Assembly (NCBI GenBank): GCA_002315255.1
Contig: DCGM01000040.1
Location: 10,185 to 28,680, forward strand
Length of the DNA stretch: 18,496 bases
From: Lachnospiraceae bacterium UBA1778
GTDB lineage: Bacteria; Bacillota; Clostridia; Lachnospirales; Lachnospiraceae
Direction of reading: 5' to 3'
Position numbers and translations under genes: made by a program. Under the pieces are notes generated by a model. The model searched no databases. It worked only from the letters and a program-made list of their open reading frames with translations, and was not told the DNA's origin. Below are positions 1 through 7,396 of this stretch, one piece after another (within the stretch, counting starts at the first letter, position 1; the number at the start of each line of letters is the position of its first letter).

Positions 1-1206
1 GGAACCGATCGCATCACCCTTCGTGACGATGAACGCTTCACCTTCCGTCGCCATTTCAGCGAGCTTCTGGGTCGGCTTATAGTCGGTAGAGGTGTAATAC
101 TCAGTGATGGAGCCGATCGCGACACCGGAAGCGATGCCGAGGATAGCTGCTACCCACGGAGAAGCCCAGCCGATCTTCCAGGTTTCCGGAAGAACGATGC
201 CGTCAGCCGTGAACATGAAGAAGCAAGCGACGCCGCCGATGATGACGGTGAGACCTGCGGAAATCCAGGTTGCGAGGTTCAGCTCGAGAGACGGGTTATT
301 GCCCATCTTCTTAATCGCTGCAAAGCCGAGGCCGATGAGGCAGGAAAGAAGACCTGCGCCGGCGAGAATAACCGGGAAATAAACAGAAGCGTTTAACGTA
401 GCCGCTACGCTTTCGCCCTTGAATAAGGAGATACCGATCAAAACAGAAGCAGCCATCGTAGCAACGAACGACTCTAAAAGGTCAGAGCAGTTGCCGGCGA
501 TATCATTGACGTTATCGCCAATGAAGTCTGCGATCGTGTTCGGGATACGGCTGTCATCTTCCGGAAGGTCGTGACGAAGCTTGCCAAGGATATCAGAAGA
601 GATATCAGCAGCCTTCGTGTAGTTGCCGCCGGCGACACGGTTGAACATAGCAACCATCGAGCAGCCTAAAGAATAAGTCGTGATACGCATTGCGAATGCA
701 TTTGCGCCGAGGTCCAGAGCAATGATTCCTTCTGCCGGATCATTTGCGGTAGCGATGCCCCAGATTAAAAGGATGCCGACAAAGCCGAGCATACCGAATG
801 CCTGAACGCCGAGACCGGAAATGGAGCCGCCGCAGAGCGCAACCTTGACGGTTTCGCCGATCGACTTCGTTTCCAGCGCCTTATTCGCCGTGCGGACGTT
901 CGCATAGGTTGCGGACTTCATACCGATGACGCAGGCTAAAGAGCTCATGCAGGCACCGACGATGAACGTGATACCGCTGGTCCATTCAACGAAAAGGGAG
1001 AACAGGACTGCGACCACCGCGATAACGATCACGATCGTCTTATATTCTGTCGCCATAAACTGGTCTGCACCGGAACGGATGATTCCAGCCAGATCGACCA
1101 TCTCTTCGGTTCCTTCTTTCATCTTCTTAATGCGGACATAATTGAATGTGACATATGCCAGCGCTAAAACGATGACGAAAAGAACGGGGTAAATCAGCCA
1201 ACTCAT
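1..1206 (-). CDS. hppA: Membrane-bound ion-pumping pyrophosphatase, N-terminal 402 residues (partial)
   Basis: Integral membrane enzyme that couples hydrolysis of pyrophosphate to pumping of Na+ and/or H+ across the cytoplasmic membrane. The start (ATG at 1206) has a GGAGGT box 9 nt upstream. The gene runs off the left edge, so about 402 of the usual 660-720 residues are present. Visible are several hydrophobic helices and the family's pyrophosphate/Mg-binding stretch: KAADISSDILGK (D201, D205, K209), then PEDDSR (about 215-220), GDNVNDIAG (230-238) and SDLLES (241-246), whose Glu sits at the position tied to Na+ specificity in characterised pumps. The usual forms are KAADVGADLVGK, GDNVGDVAG and GADLxES, so this copy is recognisable but divergent. 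The K+-dependence determinant lies in the missing C-terminal part. Family assignment is very secure; the transported ion cannot be decided here. Confidence 0.95.
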   Translation of the reverse strand, partial: MSWLIYPVLFVIVLALAYVTFNYVRIKKMKEGTEEMVDLAGIIRSGADQFMATEYKTIVIVIAVVAVLFSLFVEWTSGITFIVGACMSSLACVIGMKSATYANVRTANKALETKSIGETVKVALCGGSISGLGVQAFGMLGFVGILLIWGIATANDPAEGIIALDLGANAFAMRITTYSLGCSMVAMFNRVAGGNYTKAADISSDILGKLRHDLPEDDSRIPNTIADFIGDNVNDIAGNCSDLLESFVATMAASVLIGISLFKGESVAATLNASVYFPVILAGAGLLSCLIGLGFAAIKKMGNNPSLELNLATWISAGLTVIIGGVACFFMFTADGIVLPETWKIGWASPWVAAILGIASGVAIGSITEYYTSTDYKPTQKLAEMATEGEAFIVTKGDAIGS

Positions 1207-1329
1207 AATGATAGTACCTCCGTACAAAAAATTTTATCCGAAAAAGCCTTGGCCAGACGTTTTCCGGTTCTTAATGATTATATGAGTCCCAAATGCGCCC
1301 ACTATAATCATCCTTGATAAACATTTTTG

Positions 1330-1358
1330 ATTATAACGAAAAGAGACGGAAAACGCAA
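1330..1358 (-). promoter_or_regulatory. Sigma-A promoter for hppA
   Basis: On the minus strand TTGCGT (1353-1358) and TATAAT (1330-1335) are separated by 17 bp, about 125 bp upstream of the hppA start. The -10 box overlaps one copy of a repeated TGATTATA motif. No other likely gene lies in 1207-1474, which is AT-rich and otherwise holds only the A/T tracts downstream of the GTPase-NYN gene. Confidence 0.6.
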
Positions 1359-1474
1359 GAAAAAAACTGTTCAAATAATGATTATTTTTTTCTTAAACTT
1401 TGTAAAAAAACGGAAAAGCTCCCGCGTTCCTTGTGCCGGAAAATCACTCTCCTTCGGTCTTTCCCCTCTCCGCT

Positions 1475-4324
1475 TCACTTCGTCTCTTTGAGACGGAGCA
1501 ATGCATCGAACACCGGTGTTTCCTCGAGGCGCGCGCGGAATTCAGGGCGCTTCTTTAATAAAAGCGCTGCAATCTCCTCGTCCGCCCGTTCCAAAACGGT
1601 ACGGAATTCGCGGGACGAAACGCGGACCGCGTTCTTTCGGAGCGCGGTGAGCTGGATCATGCCGTCGGAGGTGACGACACGCGCAAACGTGCCGTTCTCC
1701 AGATGGTCCACGAATTTTTCGATATATAGGTCTCCGCTCTCCCGCTCTTTCGTGTATATGACGCGGATGCCGTCTCGCTCCTGCTCTTCTCCTGTATTTC
1801 CGGGCACGCGGTAGCCGTCAAAAACGAGCACGGTTTCGCTCCCCGAATAAGCCGCGTAATTCGCGGTAAGAAGAATAAGCCGCTCCCGCGCGGCCGCAAT
1901 GTCGAGGGTCGCGAGCTCGCGAAGGTCCTCCCACGCGAAGATCACATTGTACCCGTCAATGATCAGCACGGTCTTCCGGTTCGCGCTTTCATACGGCTTT
2001 CCGTTCACGGTCACTTCCTTCGGGTCCGAATACTGCTTCCGGCGGATCGGCCCGAATTCACGGAGCATCAGGTCTTCCAGTTCGCGGTCGGATTTCAGCG
2101 TGCCGGAAGAATTTCTGCCAGCGGAAGTTCCGGTCGCGCCAGAAGAATTCCTGCCAGCGGAAGTTCCGGCCGCGCCAGAAGACGCATAACTTCCGGCGTC
2201 AGCTTCTTCCAGATTCCGCTTTTTCGAAAGTTCTTTATCCGGACTAAAGATGCTTTCGAGGTGCGCCATCCCGTCGACCTCCTGCCAGGGAACATAAAGT
2301 CCTGCGCCATGGGAACAGAAGATGGAAGCCGCCGGATTTTCCAGATCGGAATCAGGATTATAGCCGATCTTTTCGATAACTTCTTCCGGATTATGACAGA
2401 TATCGTAGCCGTCGTTTTCGAGGATAAAACGGCCTTCGCCGGAGGAGTACGAGGCGACCTCCTTCGCGTATTCATTGAACGTAATGAGCGGCCCGCGGCC
2501 GGACAGGACTGCGTGACTGCCTGTCGGCATCGGCGGAATAAACATGCCGGAGCGTATGCGGATATCGTTCATCGCGCGTGACAGAAGCGGCAATGGAAGT
2601 TCTAACCGGAAGCGGACATACGGCTCCAAAAGAATGCTTTCCGCCTTCATGAGCCCCTGCCGGACAGCGCGCCAAGCGGCTTCACGGAAATCGCCGCCTT
2701 CTGTATGCTTGATATGATCGCGTCCGGATTTCAGCGTAATCCGGACGTCGGTCAGCGGGCTTCCTGTGAGAACGCCCAGATGCTGCTTTTCCGAAAGATT
2801 ACATAAGATCTGGTTCTGCCAGTTTTTCGAAAGAATCTCGACCGGGCAGTCCGAAGAGAGCTCAATCCCCTCTCCTAAAGGAAGCGGTTCGATGAGAAGA
2901 TGCACCTCCGCATAATGCTTGAGCGGCTCATAGTGTCCGATTCCTTCTACCGGTTTCCGGATCGTCTCGCGATAAGGAACGGTACCTGCGGACAAACCGA
3001 TGGAAAGCCCGAAGCGTTCTTTCACAAGCGCCGTGAAAACTTCGCATTGGACTTCGCCCATCAGGCCGACTTCAATCTTCTTAATCACGCTGTTCCAAGC
3101 GACAGAAAGCGTCGGATCTTCTTCTGCTAATTCCTTAAAAAAGGGCATCGCTTTTACCGGGTCCATCCCTTCAGGAAGGAGGACCGCATAACGCATCATC
3201 GGGGTGAAGGCGTAGGCTTTCGCCGCTTTCGCCGCTCCGGTCCGATCTTCAGCCGCTTCCGCATCTCCTGTCCGGTCTTCAGCCTTTCCGTCTCTTCCGG
3301 CCAGAATATCGCCCGGCCGCACACCGGACAGGCCGCTGACAGTGCCGACATCACCGGTTTCGAGGATATCCGCTTTCATCGCTTTTCCGCCCATATAATA
3401 GCGGATCTCCTGCACTTTCATCGGCTCATCCTTTAGATAAACCGTGTCTTTCGGCCGAAGCGTTCCCGTCGTCACGCGGAGACGCACCCACTCGTTATGG
3501 TCAGCATCATGTGTCACTTTATAAACTGTGGCCGAAAATCCATCATCCAGGCTTTCCGCCGCGCATTTTTCCGGCAGAACATGCCCCTCAACATGGTTTT
3601 CTCCTGCCCGAGCGCCCTCTTCTCTATTCGGGAGCCCTTCGGCGTACTCCGCCAATGCCGTAAGAAACGCCGGTACGCCTTCGCCGGTCATTCCGGAGCC
3701 GAAGAAAACCGGGAACAGCAGCCGTTTCCGGATCAGGTCCTTTATCGCGCCCTTCGAGACTTCGCCGGACTCGAGATATTGTTTTAAAAGTTCTTCATCG
3801 CAGAGCGCGATTTCTTCATCGCGGTCCGCATTCTTTTTTGAAAAAGAGACGCACTCGTCGCCAAACTCGGCGCGAAGTTCGGAAAGAAGCTCCTCTTCCG
3901 TCTTCCGCGCATAGTCCATCTTCGTCACGAAAATGAATAGCGGCATCTGATAGAGCGAGAGCACGCGCCAGAGTGTCCGCGTATGCGCCTGAACGCCGTC
4001 CGTCCCCGAGATGACGAGGACGCAATAATCCAGTACAGAAAGCGCGCGCTCGGTCTCCGCCGAAAAATCGACATGTCCCGGCGTGTCCATCAAGGTAAAC
4101 GCCCGTCCGCCATAGGAAAAACGCGCTTCTCCTGCAAAAATCGTAATTCCGCGGGCCTTTTCGAGTTCTTCAGCATCGGTCACCGTGTCGCCATCGTCGA
4201 CGCGCCCCGCTTTCCGGATCGCATTGCTCTCGACCAGCAGGCGTTCGGAAAGAGTCGTCTTTCCGGCATCGACGTGGGCTACGAGGCCGAAGCAGCAGGT
4301 TGTCTTATTCGCTTGTTCCGACAT
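1475..4324 (-). CDS. Tet(M)-like translational GTPase fused to a C-terminal Rae1/YacP-type NYN endoribonuclease domain
   Basis: A 949-residue fusion. Residues 1 to about 690 follow ribosomal-protection proteins of the Tet(M)/Tet(O) family, which resemble EF-G: G1 AHVDAGKTT (16-24), RGITI (58-62), DTPGH (80-84), TKMD (134-137), then domains II-V including LEPYVRFRLELP and LSRAMNDIR. Tet(M) itself is about 640 residues. A low-complexity linker (about 690-775) follows, then a NYN domain (about 786-925) with LIIDGYNVI (D790), VFDGYRV, IYTKERESGD and VTSDG, resembling B. subtilis Rae1, an mRNA endonuclease acting in the ribosomal A site. A 30-bp repeat insert lies near residues 341-371. ATG 4324 has GGGAGG 7 nt upstream. 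The protein is probably cytosolic and ribosome-associated. Tetracycline resistance is not implied: related clostridial GTPases are often housekeeping or uncharacterised. The domain calls are secure; the joint function is inference. Confidence 0.93.
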   Translation of the reverse strand: MSEQANKTTCCFGLVAHVDAGKTTLSERLLVESNAIRKAGRVDDGDTVTDAEELEKARGITIFAGEARFSYGGRAFTLMDTPGHVDFSAETERALSVLDYCVLVISGTDGVQAHTRTLWRVLSLYQMPLFIFVTKMDYARKTEEELLSELRAEFGDECVSFSKKNADRDEEIALCDEELLKQYLESGEVSKGAIKDLIRKRLLFPVFFGSGMTGEGVPAFLTALAEYAEGLPNREEGARAGENHVEGHVLPEKCAAESLDDGFSATVYKVTHDADHNEWVRLRVTTGTLRPKDTVYLKDEPMKVQEIRYYMGGKAMKADILETGDVGTVSGLSGVRPGDILAGRDGKAEDRTGDAEAAEDRTGAAKAAKAYAFTPMMRYAVLLPEGMDPVKAMPFFKELAEEDPTLSVAWNSVIKKIEVGLMGEVQCEVFTALVKERFGLSIGLSAGTVPYRETIRKPVEGIGHYEPLKHYAEVHLLIEPLPLGEGIELSSDCPVEILSKNWQNQILCNLSEKQHLGVLTGSPLTDVRITLKSGRDHIKHTEGGDFREAAWRAVRQGLMKAESILLEPYVRFRLELPLPLLSRAMNDIRIRSGMFIPPMPTGSHAVLSGRGPLITFNEYAKEVASYSSGEGRFILENDGYDICHNPEEVIEKIGYNPDSDLENPAASIFCSHGAGLYVPWQEVDGMAHLESIFSPDKELSKKRNLEEADAGSYASSGAAGTSAGRNSSGATGTSAGRNSSGTLKSDRELEDLMLREFGPIRRKQYSDPKEVTVNGKPYESANRKTVLIIDGYNVIFAWEDLRELATLDIAAARERLILLTANYAAYSGSETVLVFDGYRVPGNTGEEQERDGIRVIYTKERESGDLYIEKFVDHLENGTFARVVTSDGMIQLTALRKNAVRVSSREFRTVLERADEEIAALLLKKRPEFRARLEETPVFDALLRLKETK
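2106..2183. repeat. 36-bp tandem repeat inside the GTPase-NYN linker
   Basis: Two nearly identical 36-bp units (2106-2141 and 2142-2177) and the start of a third. They encode a 12-residue repeat rich in Ser, Gly and Ala (SSGATGTSAGRN-like, about residues 715-740). The period is a multiple of three, so the frame is kept. It lies between the Tet(M)-like and NYN domains and looks like a flexible, length-variable tether. Confidence 0.9.
3241..3298. repeat. 30-bp imperfect repeat inside the GTPase domain II region
   Basis: TCCGATCTTCAGCC (3241-3254) recurs as TCCGGTCTTCAGCC (3271-3284), giving EDRTG twice in an acidic, Ala-rich insert at about residues 341-371. Neighbouring bases are also similar. 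The sequence is low-complexity and in-frame, so it probably forms a surface loop. Confidence 0.6.
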
Positions 4325-4356
4325 CGTTCGTCCTCCCTTCGTCAGAATGCAAAAGC

Positions 4357-4386
4357 ATTATACAATAAATGCTCAGGGTTCGTCGA
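4357..4386 (-). promoter_or_regulatory. Promoter for the GTPase-NYN gene, with a palindrome over the -10 box
   Basis: On the minus strand TCGACG (4381-4386) and TATAAT (4357-4362) are 18 bp apart, and the start codon is about 33 bp downstream of the -10 box. Inverted arms AGCATT (4354-4359) and AATGCT (4368-4373) flank and overlap the -10 box, which would suit a repressor operator. The -35 match is 4 of 6. Confidence 0.5.
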
Positions 4387-4422
4387 GTGGAACTGAGGGT
4401 TTCTGTGAAATTATCGTGAATT

Positions 4423-4452
4423 TTCGCATTTCGGACCAAAATGTGTTATAAT
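4423..4452 (+). promoter_or_regulatory. Extended -10 promoter for the small membrane protein
   Basis: TATAAT (4447-4452) preceded by TG at 4444-4445 forms an extended -10 element, with a poor -35 (TTCGCA, 4423-4428, 18-bp spacer). It is about 58 bp upstream of the chosen start at 4511 and diverges from the GTPase-NYN promoter. Confidence 0.6.
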
Positions 4453-4510
4453 CCGAATATGTATGGAATGAAATTGGCATTCTATGTCAAAAAAACGAAA
4501 GGAATTTACA

Positions 4511-4840
4511 ATGAGACCGGTTCTTCTGATTGCAGGAACGCTCCTGCTCGTTCTGATGGTGGTTTTCGCCTTCATTTTAAACATTGTTATCCAAAAACGG
4601 CCGGAAACTCGTGACCCCTTCCGCGCCATCCTAAAAAAACTGATTCTTCCGGAAGCGGTACTGCTCGGTGTCGGCGTCCTCGTGATCGTCGCATTGCTGA
4701 TCTTCTACCCTGCCAATGAAGCTTCCGCCCGCGACGGCTGGATCGTCTTCGCGGCCATGTGGACGCTCTTCCTGATGATCATGCTGTTTAACATCCGAGG
4801 TACGCATTACCTTTCTGAAACTGAAAAAAAAGAGGCCTGA
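4511..4840 (+). CDS. Small membrane protein of unknown function, three predicted helices
   Basis: A 109-residue protein that I do not recognise. Three hydrophobic segments are visible, beginning near residues 4 (LLIAGTLLLVLMVVFAFIL), 46 (LLGVGVLVIVALLIF) and 76 (IVFAAMWTLFLMIMLF). A basic loop follows the first helix and the tail is charged (SETEKKEA). An ATG at 4484 would add nine residues but has no ribosome binding site; ATG 4511 has AAAGGA with 7-nt spacing, so I chose it. The gene stands alone: its own extended -10 promoter lies upstream, and the stop codon sits in the loop of a strong terminator hairpin. It is probably in the cytoplasmic membrane. No function can be inferred. Confidence 0.75.
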   Translation: MRPVLLIAGTLLLVLMVVFAFILNIVIQKRPETRDPFRAILKKLILPEAVLLGVGVLVIVALLIFYPANEASARDGWIVFAAMWTLFLMIMLFNIRGTHYLSETEKKEA

Positions 4841-4854
4841 CGGCCTCTTTTTTT
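4824..4854. terminator. Bidirectional intrinsic terminator between converging genes
   Basis: GAGGCC (4832-4837), loop TGAC, GGCCTC (4842-4847), flanked by eight A on the left and seven T on the right. It therefore serves both the plus-strand membrane protein, whose TGA stop lies in the loop, and the minus-strand acyltransferase operon. Confidence 0.93.
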
Positions 4855-4931
4855 ATGTCCCTGCCCGGAAGCTCTGATCACGCATAAGATATATCCCGTT
4901 CAAACATCACTTCTTTTTCGCAGTTTTCCAA

Positions 4932-5501
4932 TCATTCAACATATTTGATAATTTGCGCAGGGACACCCGCCACAACTGCCTTACTTGGAACGTCATGCGT
5001 TACAACTGCTCCAGCGCCTATAACAGCGCCGTCTCCTATGTGAACATTCCCGATAACAATCGCTCCCGCTTTTATCGAAACATTATTTCCAATAACAGGG
5101 GAATCGTCATGATTATATCCGATCGTGACCTGTTGGTTGATAAGACAGTTTTTGCCGATACTCTTCGCGTTGATAATGGTCGAAAAACCATGCTGAAGGA
5201 ACAGTCCGCCACCAATATCAGGCGTCCATATAATCAAATCTCTGTATGGTCTGAACAGGACCCGGGATATCGTGCTTAATACTTCAGATTTAGAATGAAG
5301 CCTGTACGCAGCCAGATTTCTGAATTCCGGAAAAAACAGAAGCAGATAGGTAATACAATAAAGAGAGGCCCCCTCCAGCTGAAGTATCTCTTTCCATCTT
5401 CGTAAATCCTCCATTGCGATTTCCCTGGTCTTCCCTGTCAAAAGGAATAGCCATACTACCCATCCGCGAAGATAATTCATTATAACCCAAACCTTTCTCA
5501 T
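4932..5501 (-). CDS. Hexapeptide-repeat acyltransferase, serine-acetyltransferase-like
   Basis: A 189-residue protein. Its C-terminal half is a left-handed beta-helix of hexapeptide repeats (IGGGLFLQHG, INAKSIGKNC, VIGNNVSIKAGAIVIG, IGDGAVIGAGAVV) ending in AGVPAQIIK, as in CysE and sugar/capsule O-acetyltransferases. His104 (LQHG) corresponds to the catalytic His of CysE. The N-terminal half is hydrophobic and shorter than the CysE helical domain, so the acceptor may be a sugar or lipid-linked molecule rather than serine. It uses acetyl-CoA if typical. AAGGAG lies 8 nt upstream of ATG 5501. It is 53 nt downstream of dinB in the same direction and shares the terminator at 4824-4854. Codons ATA, AGA and AGG are much more common than in the neighbours, which suggests a separate origin. 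Confidence 0.85.
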   Translation of the reverse strand: MRKVWVIMNYLRGWVVWLFLLTGKTREIAMEDLRRWKEILQLEGASLYCITYLLLFFPEFRNLAAYRLHSKSEVLSTISRVLFRPYRDLIIWTPDIGGGLFLQHGFSTIINAKSIGKNCLINQQVTIGYNHDDSPVIGNNVSIKAGAIVIGNVHIGDGAVIGAGAVVTHDVPSKAVVAGVPAQIIKYVE

Positions 5502-5554
5502 ATCTCATTCTCCTTTCCAAAAGTGGGGCTGACACAAACGAATATACCCTGATC

Positions 5555-6793
5555 TTACTCTTCCCCGTCCTTTTTTCGTTCCTTCTCGCGAAGGTAATCC
5601 CCGGTCCTTTTCACGGCATCCTTCCCGAATTTATCGCGGATCCGGTCGAGCATTTCGTCGAGTTTTTCCCGTTTTTCGCGTTCTTCCTGCCCGAAAAGGC
5701 TCATCTGTTCATTGTTTCCGTCCGACAATGCGCCGCATGTCACGCCAAGCAGCCGGATCGGCGTCTCCTGATCCCACAGGGAATCGAAAAGCCGGACGGC
5801 CTCTTCATAGATAACATCCGTCGCATACGTATGGAAATCGAGTTTTTTCTGCCTAGAAACGGTCGTAAAGCCGCTGCTTCTGATCGTCACGGTCACGAGC
5901 CCGCCCTTAACGCCGCTCTTCCGCATCCTTCCGGCCACCGACTCCGACAGCTGTAACAGGACCGGGAGCACTTCCTCCCGCGTGGTAAAGTCGTAGGGAA
6001 GCGTCGTTGAGTTTCCGACGCTCTTTTCATCTTCGCGCTCGGACTGCACCGGCGAATCATCCATTCCGTTCGAGGACCGGTGCATCGCCTGACTGGCCTT
6101 CTCTCCGAAATGCGAACGCAGAACGCTCTCCGGCATCTTCGCCAGGTCGCCGATCGTGCGGATGCCGAGCACCTGAAGCCGCTCGACGCTGGAACGCCCG
6201 ACGAACAGAAGATCTCCGACCGGTAACGGCCACATCTTCTTTTCGATCTCATCCGGGAAAAGCGTATGGACGCGGTCCGGTTTCTTAAAATCGGACGCCA
6301 TCTTTGCGAGAAGCTTGTTTCCGCCGACGCCTACATTGACGGTAAAGAGGAGCTCGTCACGGATCCGGTCCTTCAGTTCGTAAGCGAGTTTTACTGCTTT
6401 CTCGCGGTCATTGCCGGCTTCTGCTGTCATATCGAGGAAGCACTCGTCGATCGAAAACTGCTCGAGAACTTCAGAATACTCGCGGCAGATCTTTATAAAG
6501 GCGTGCGAGCTTTCCTGATAAAGTTTAAAATCGGGAGGAACTAGAAAAAGCTGCGGACACTTCCGTAATGCCGCTGCCACCGGTTCTCCCGTCACGATTC
6601 CATAGTTTTTTGCAGGGATCGATTTCGCCGTAATAACGCCGTGGCGGCTCTTCTGATCGCCGCCGACTGCCGACGGAACCGTCCGAAGATCGAGCGTCTC
6701 ACCTGCTTTTAAACGACGGACAGCCTCCCAACTAAGGAAGGCTGAGTTCACGTCTATATGAAAAATAACACGTTCTTTGTGTTCAAATGTCAT
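5555..6793 (-). CDS. dinB: DNA polymerase IV (Y-family translesion polymerase)
   Basis: Error-prone DNA polymerase that bypasses damaged template. The 412 residues are near the usual DinB length (about 350-420). Palm catalytic residues are D14 (FHIDVNSAF) and D116/E117 (SIDECFLD, with Cys where many DinB proteins have Ala). VGGNKLLAKMASDFKKP follows, then the thumb with helix-hairpin-helix (LQVLGIRTIGDLAKM) and little-finger domain. A sliding-clamp-binding pentapeptide, QMSLF (363-367), is followed by a charged helix and a basic tail. ATG 6793 has AAGGAG 8 nt upstream. The gene lies 24 nt after the signal peptidase gene, so the two are probably cotranscribed; I saw no LexA box. Confidence 0.97.
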   Translation of the reverse strand: MTFEHKERVIFHIDVNSAFLSWEAVRRLKAGETLDLRTVPSAVGGDQKSRHGVITAKSIPAKNYGIVTGEPVAAALRKCPQLFLVPPDFKLYQESSHAFIKICREYSEVLEQFSIDECFLDMTAEAGNDREKAVKLAYELKDRIRDELLFTVNVGVGGNKLLAKMASDFKKPDRVHTLFPDEIEKKMWPLPVGDLLFVGRSSVERLQVLGIRTIGDLAKMPESVLRSHFGEKASQAMHRSSNGMDDSPVQSEREDEKSVGNSTTLPYDFTTREEVLPVLLQLSESVAGRMRKSGVKGGLVTVTIRSSGFTTVSRQKKLDFHTYATDVIYEEAVRLFDSLWDQETPIRLLGVTCGALSDGNNEQMSLFGQEEREKREKLDEMLDRIRDKFGKDAVKRTGDYLREKERKKDGEE

Positions 6794-6817
6794 AGAAAGA
6801 GCTCCTTGCGGAACCGG

Positions 6818-7375
6818 TCAATACTCAATAAAACTCTCTCCGTTCACCGTCTTGATCGGATGACGGCGGTTCATAACAGCGATAACAATGAGATTGATGA
6901 TAATGATAACGACGATAAAAGCTGCCACACACAGGAAGCCGACCGGCGTCTTAATAAAATCCGCCACGAGACCGATAACCGGAATCCGGAAGACGACGCG
7001 GCCGACGACGGTTCCCATCCGCTTCGGGTTATCGCTTTCCTGGTTCGCATCGCCCTTTGTGATGATCTGTCCGTCAGTAATCTCCACGATCCGGTGGACG
7101 ATCAGCTTCTCGCTCTCCTCTCCCTCATCGCGGACATAGACGATCACGTCATTAACCTCGTAATCCTCCATCGGCCTGCTCTGGAAAATAATCATGTCGC
7201 CGACGTGGATGTTCGGCTCCATGCTTCCCGTCGGAACATTGGCATAACCGATGCCGAAAAATCCGGTATGTTTTTCTGTAAACCGCTGAGAAACACCGCT
7301 CCCTACGAAGAAAAACAGGATGATCATGAAGGAAATCAGCAGGGCGCTCCCCAAGCTTTTCAGAAAGTCTTTCAT
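6818..7375 (-). CDS. Signal peptidase I of the SipW/ER type (Ser-His)
   Basis: Membrane protease that removes signal peptides from exported proteins. I chose ATG 7375 (185 residues), preceded by CGGAG; an upstream in-frame ATG at 7420 lies in the terminator hairpin of the previous gene. A transmembrane helix is at about 10-25. The nucleophile Ser51 is in VPTGSMEPN. The general base is His94 (LIVHRIVEI) instead of the Lys of ordinary LepB, and the Asp-bearing KGDAN (D109) follows, as in SipW and eukaryotic/archaeal SEC11 enzymes. A second long hydrophobic helix is at about 147-168, followed by a short tail. SipW enzymes are often beside their substrates (TasA-like fibre proteins); none is seen here, the next gene being dinB. 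Confidence 0.92.
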   Translation of the reverse strand: MKDFLKSLGSALLISFMIILFFFVGSGVSQRFTEKHTGFFGIGYANVPTGSMEPNIHVGDMIIFQSRPMEDYEVNDVIVYVRDEGEESEKLIVHRIVEITDGQIITKGDANQESDNPKRMGTVVGRVVFRIPVIGLVADFIKTPVGFLCVAAFIVVIIIINLIVIAVMNRRHPIKTVNGESFIEY

Positions 7376-7396
7376 ACACACTCCGTAAAATGGACT

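Noticed and set aside
1381..1474. Intrinsic terminator after the GTPase-NYN gene
   Set aside because: A T8 run is present on the minus strand, but I found only a 4-bp stem before it.
1314..1814. Open reading frame on the plus strand (166 codons)
   Set aside because: It runs antisense over the end of the GTPase-NYN gene, starts in AT-rich intergenic DNA with no ribosome binding site, and its product is Arg/Ser-rich as expected of a shadow frame.
1475..4324. Annotation as a tetracycline-resistance gene
   Set aside because: The similarity is to the Tet(M)/Tet(O) family, but the protein is over 300 residues longer, carries a nuclease domain and has inserts; resistance cannot be inferred from sequence.
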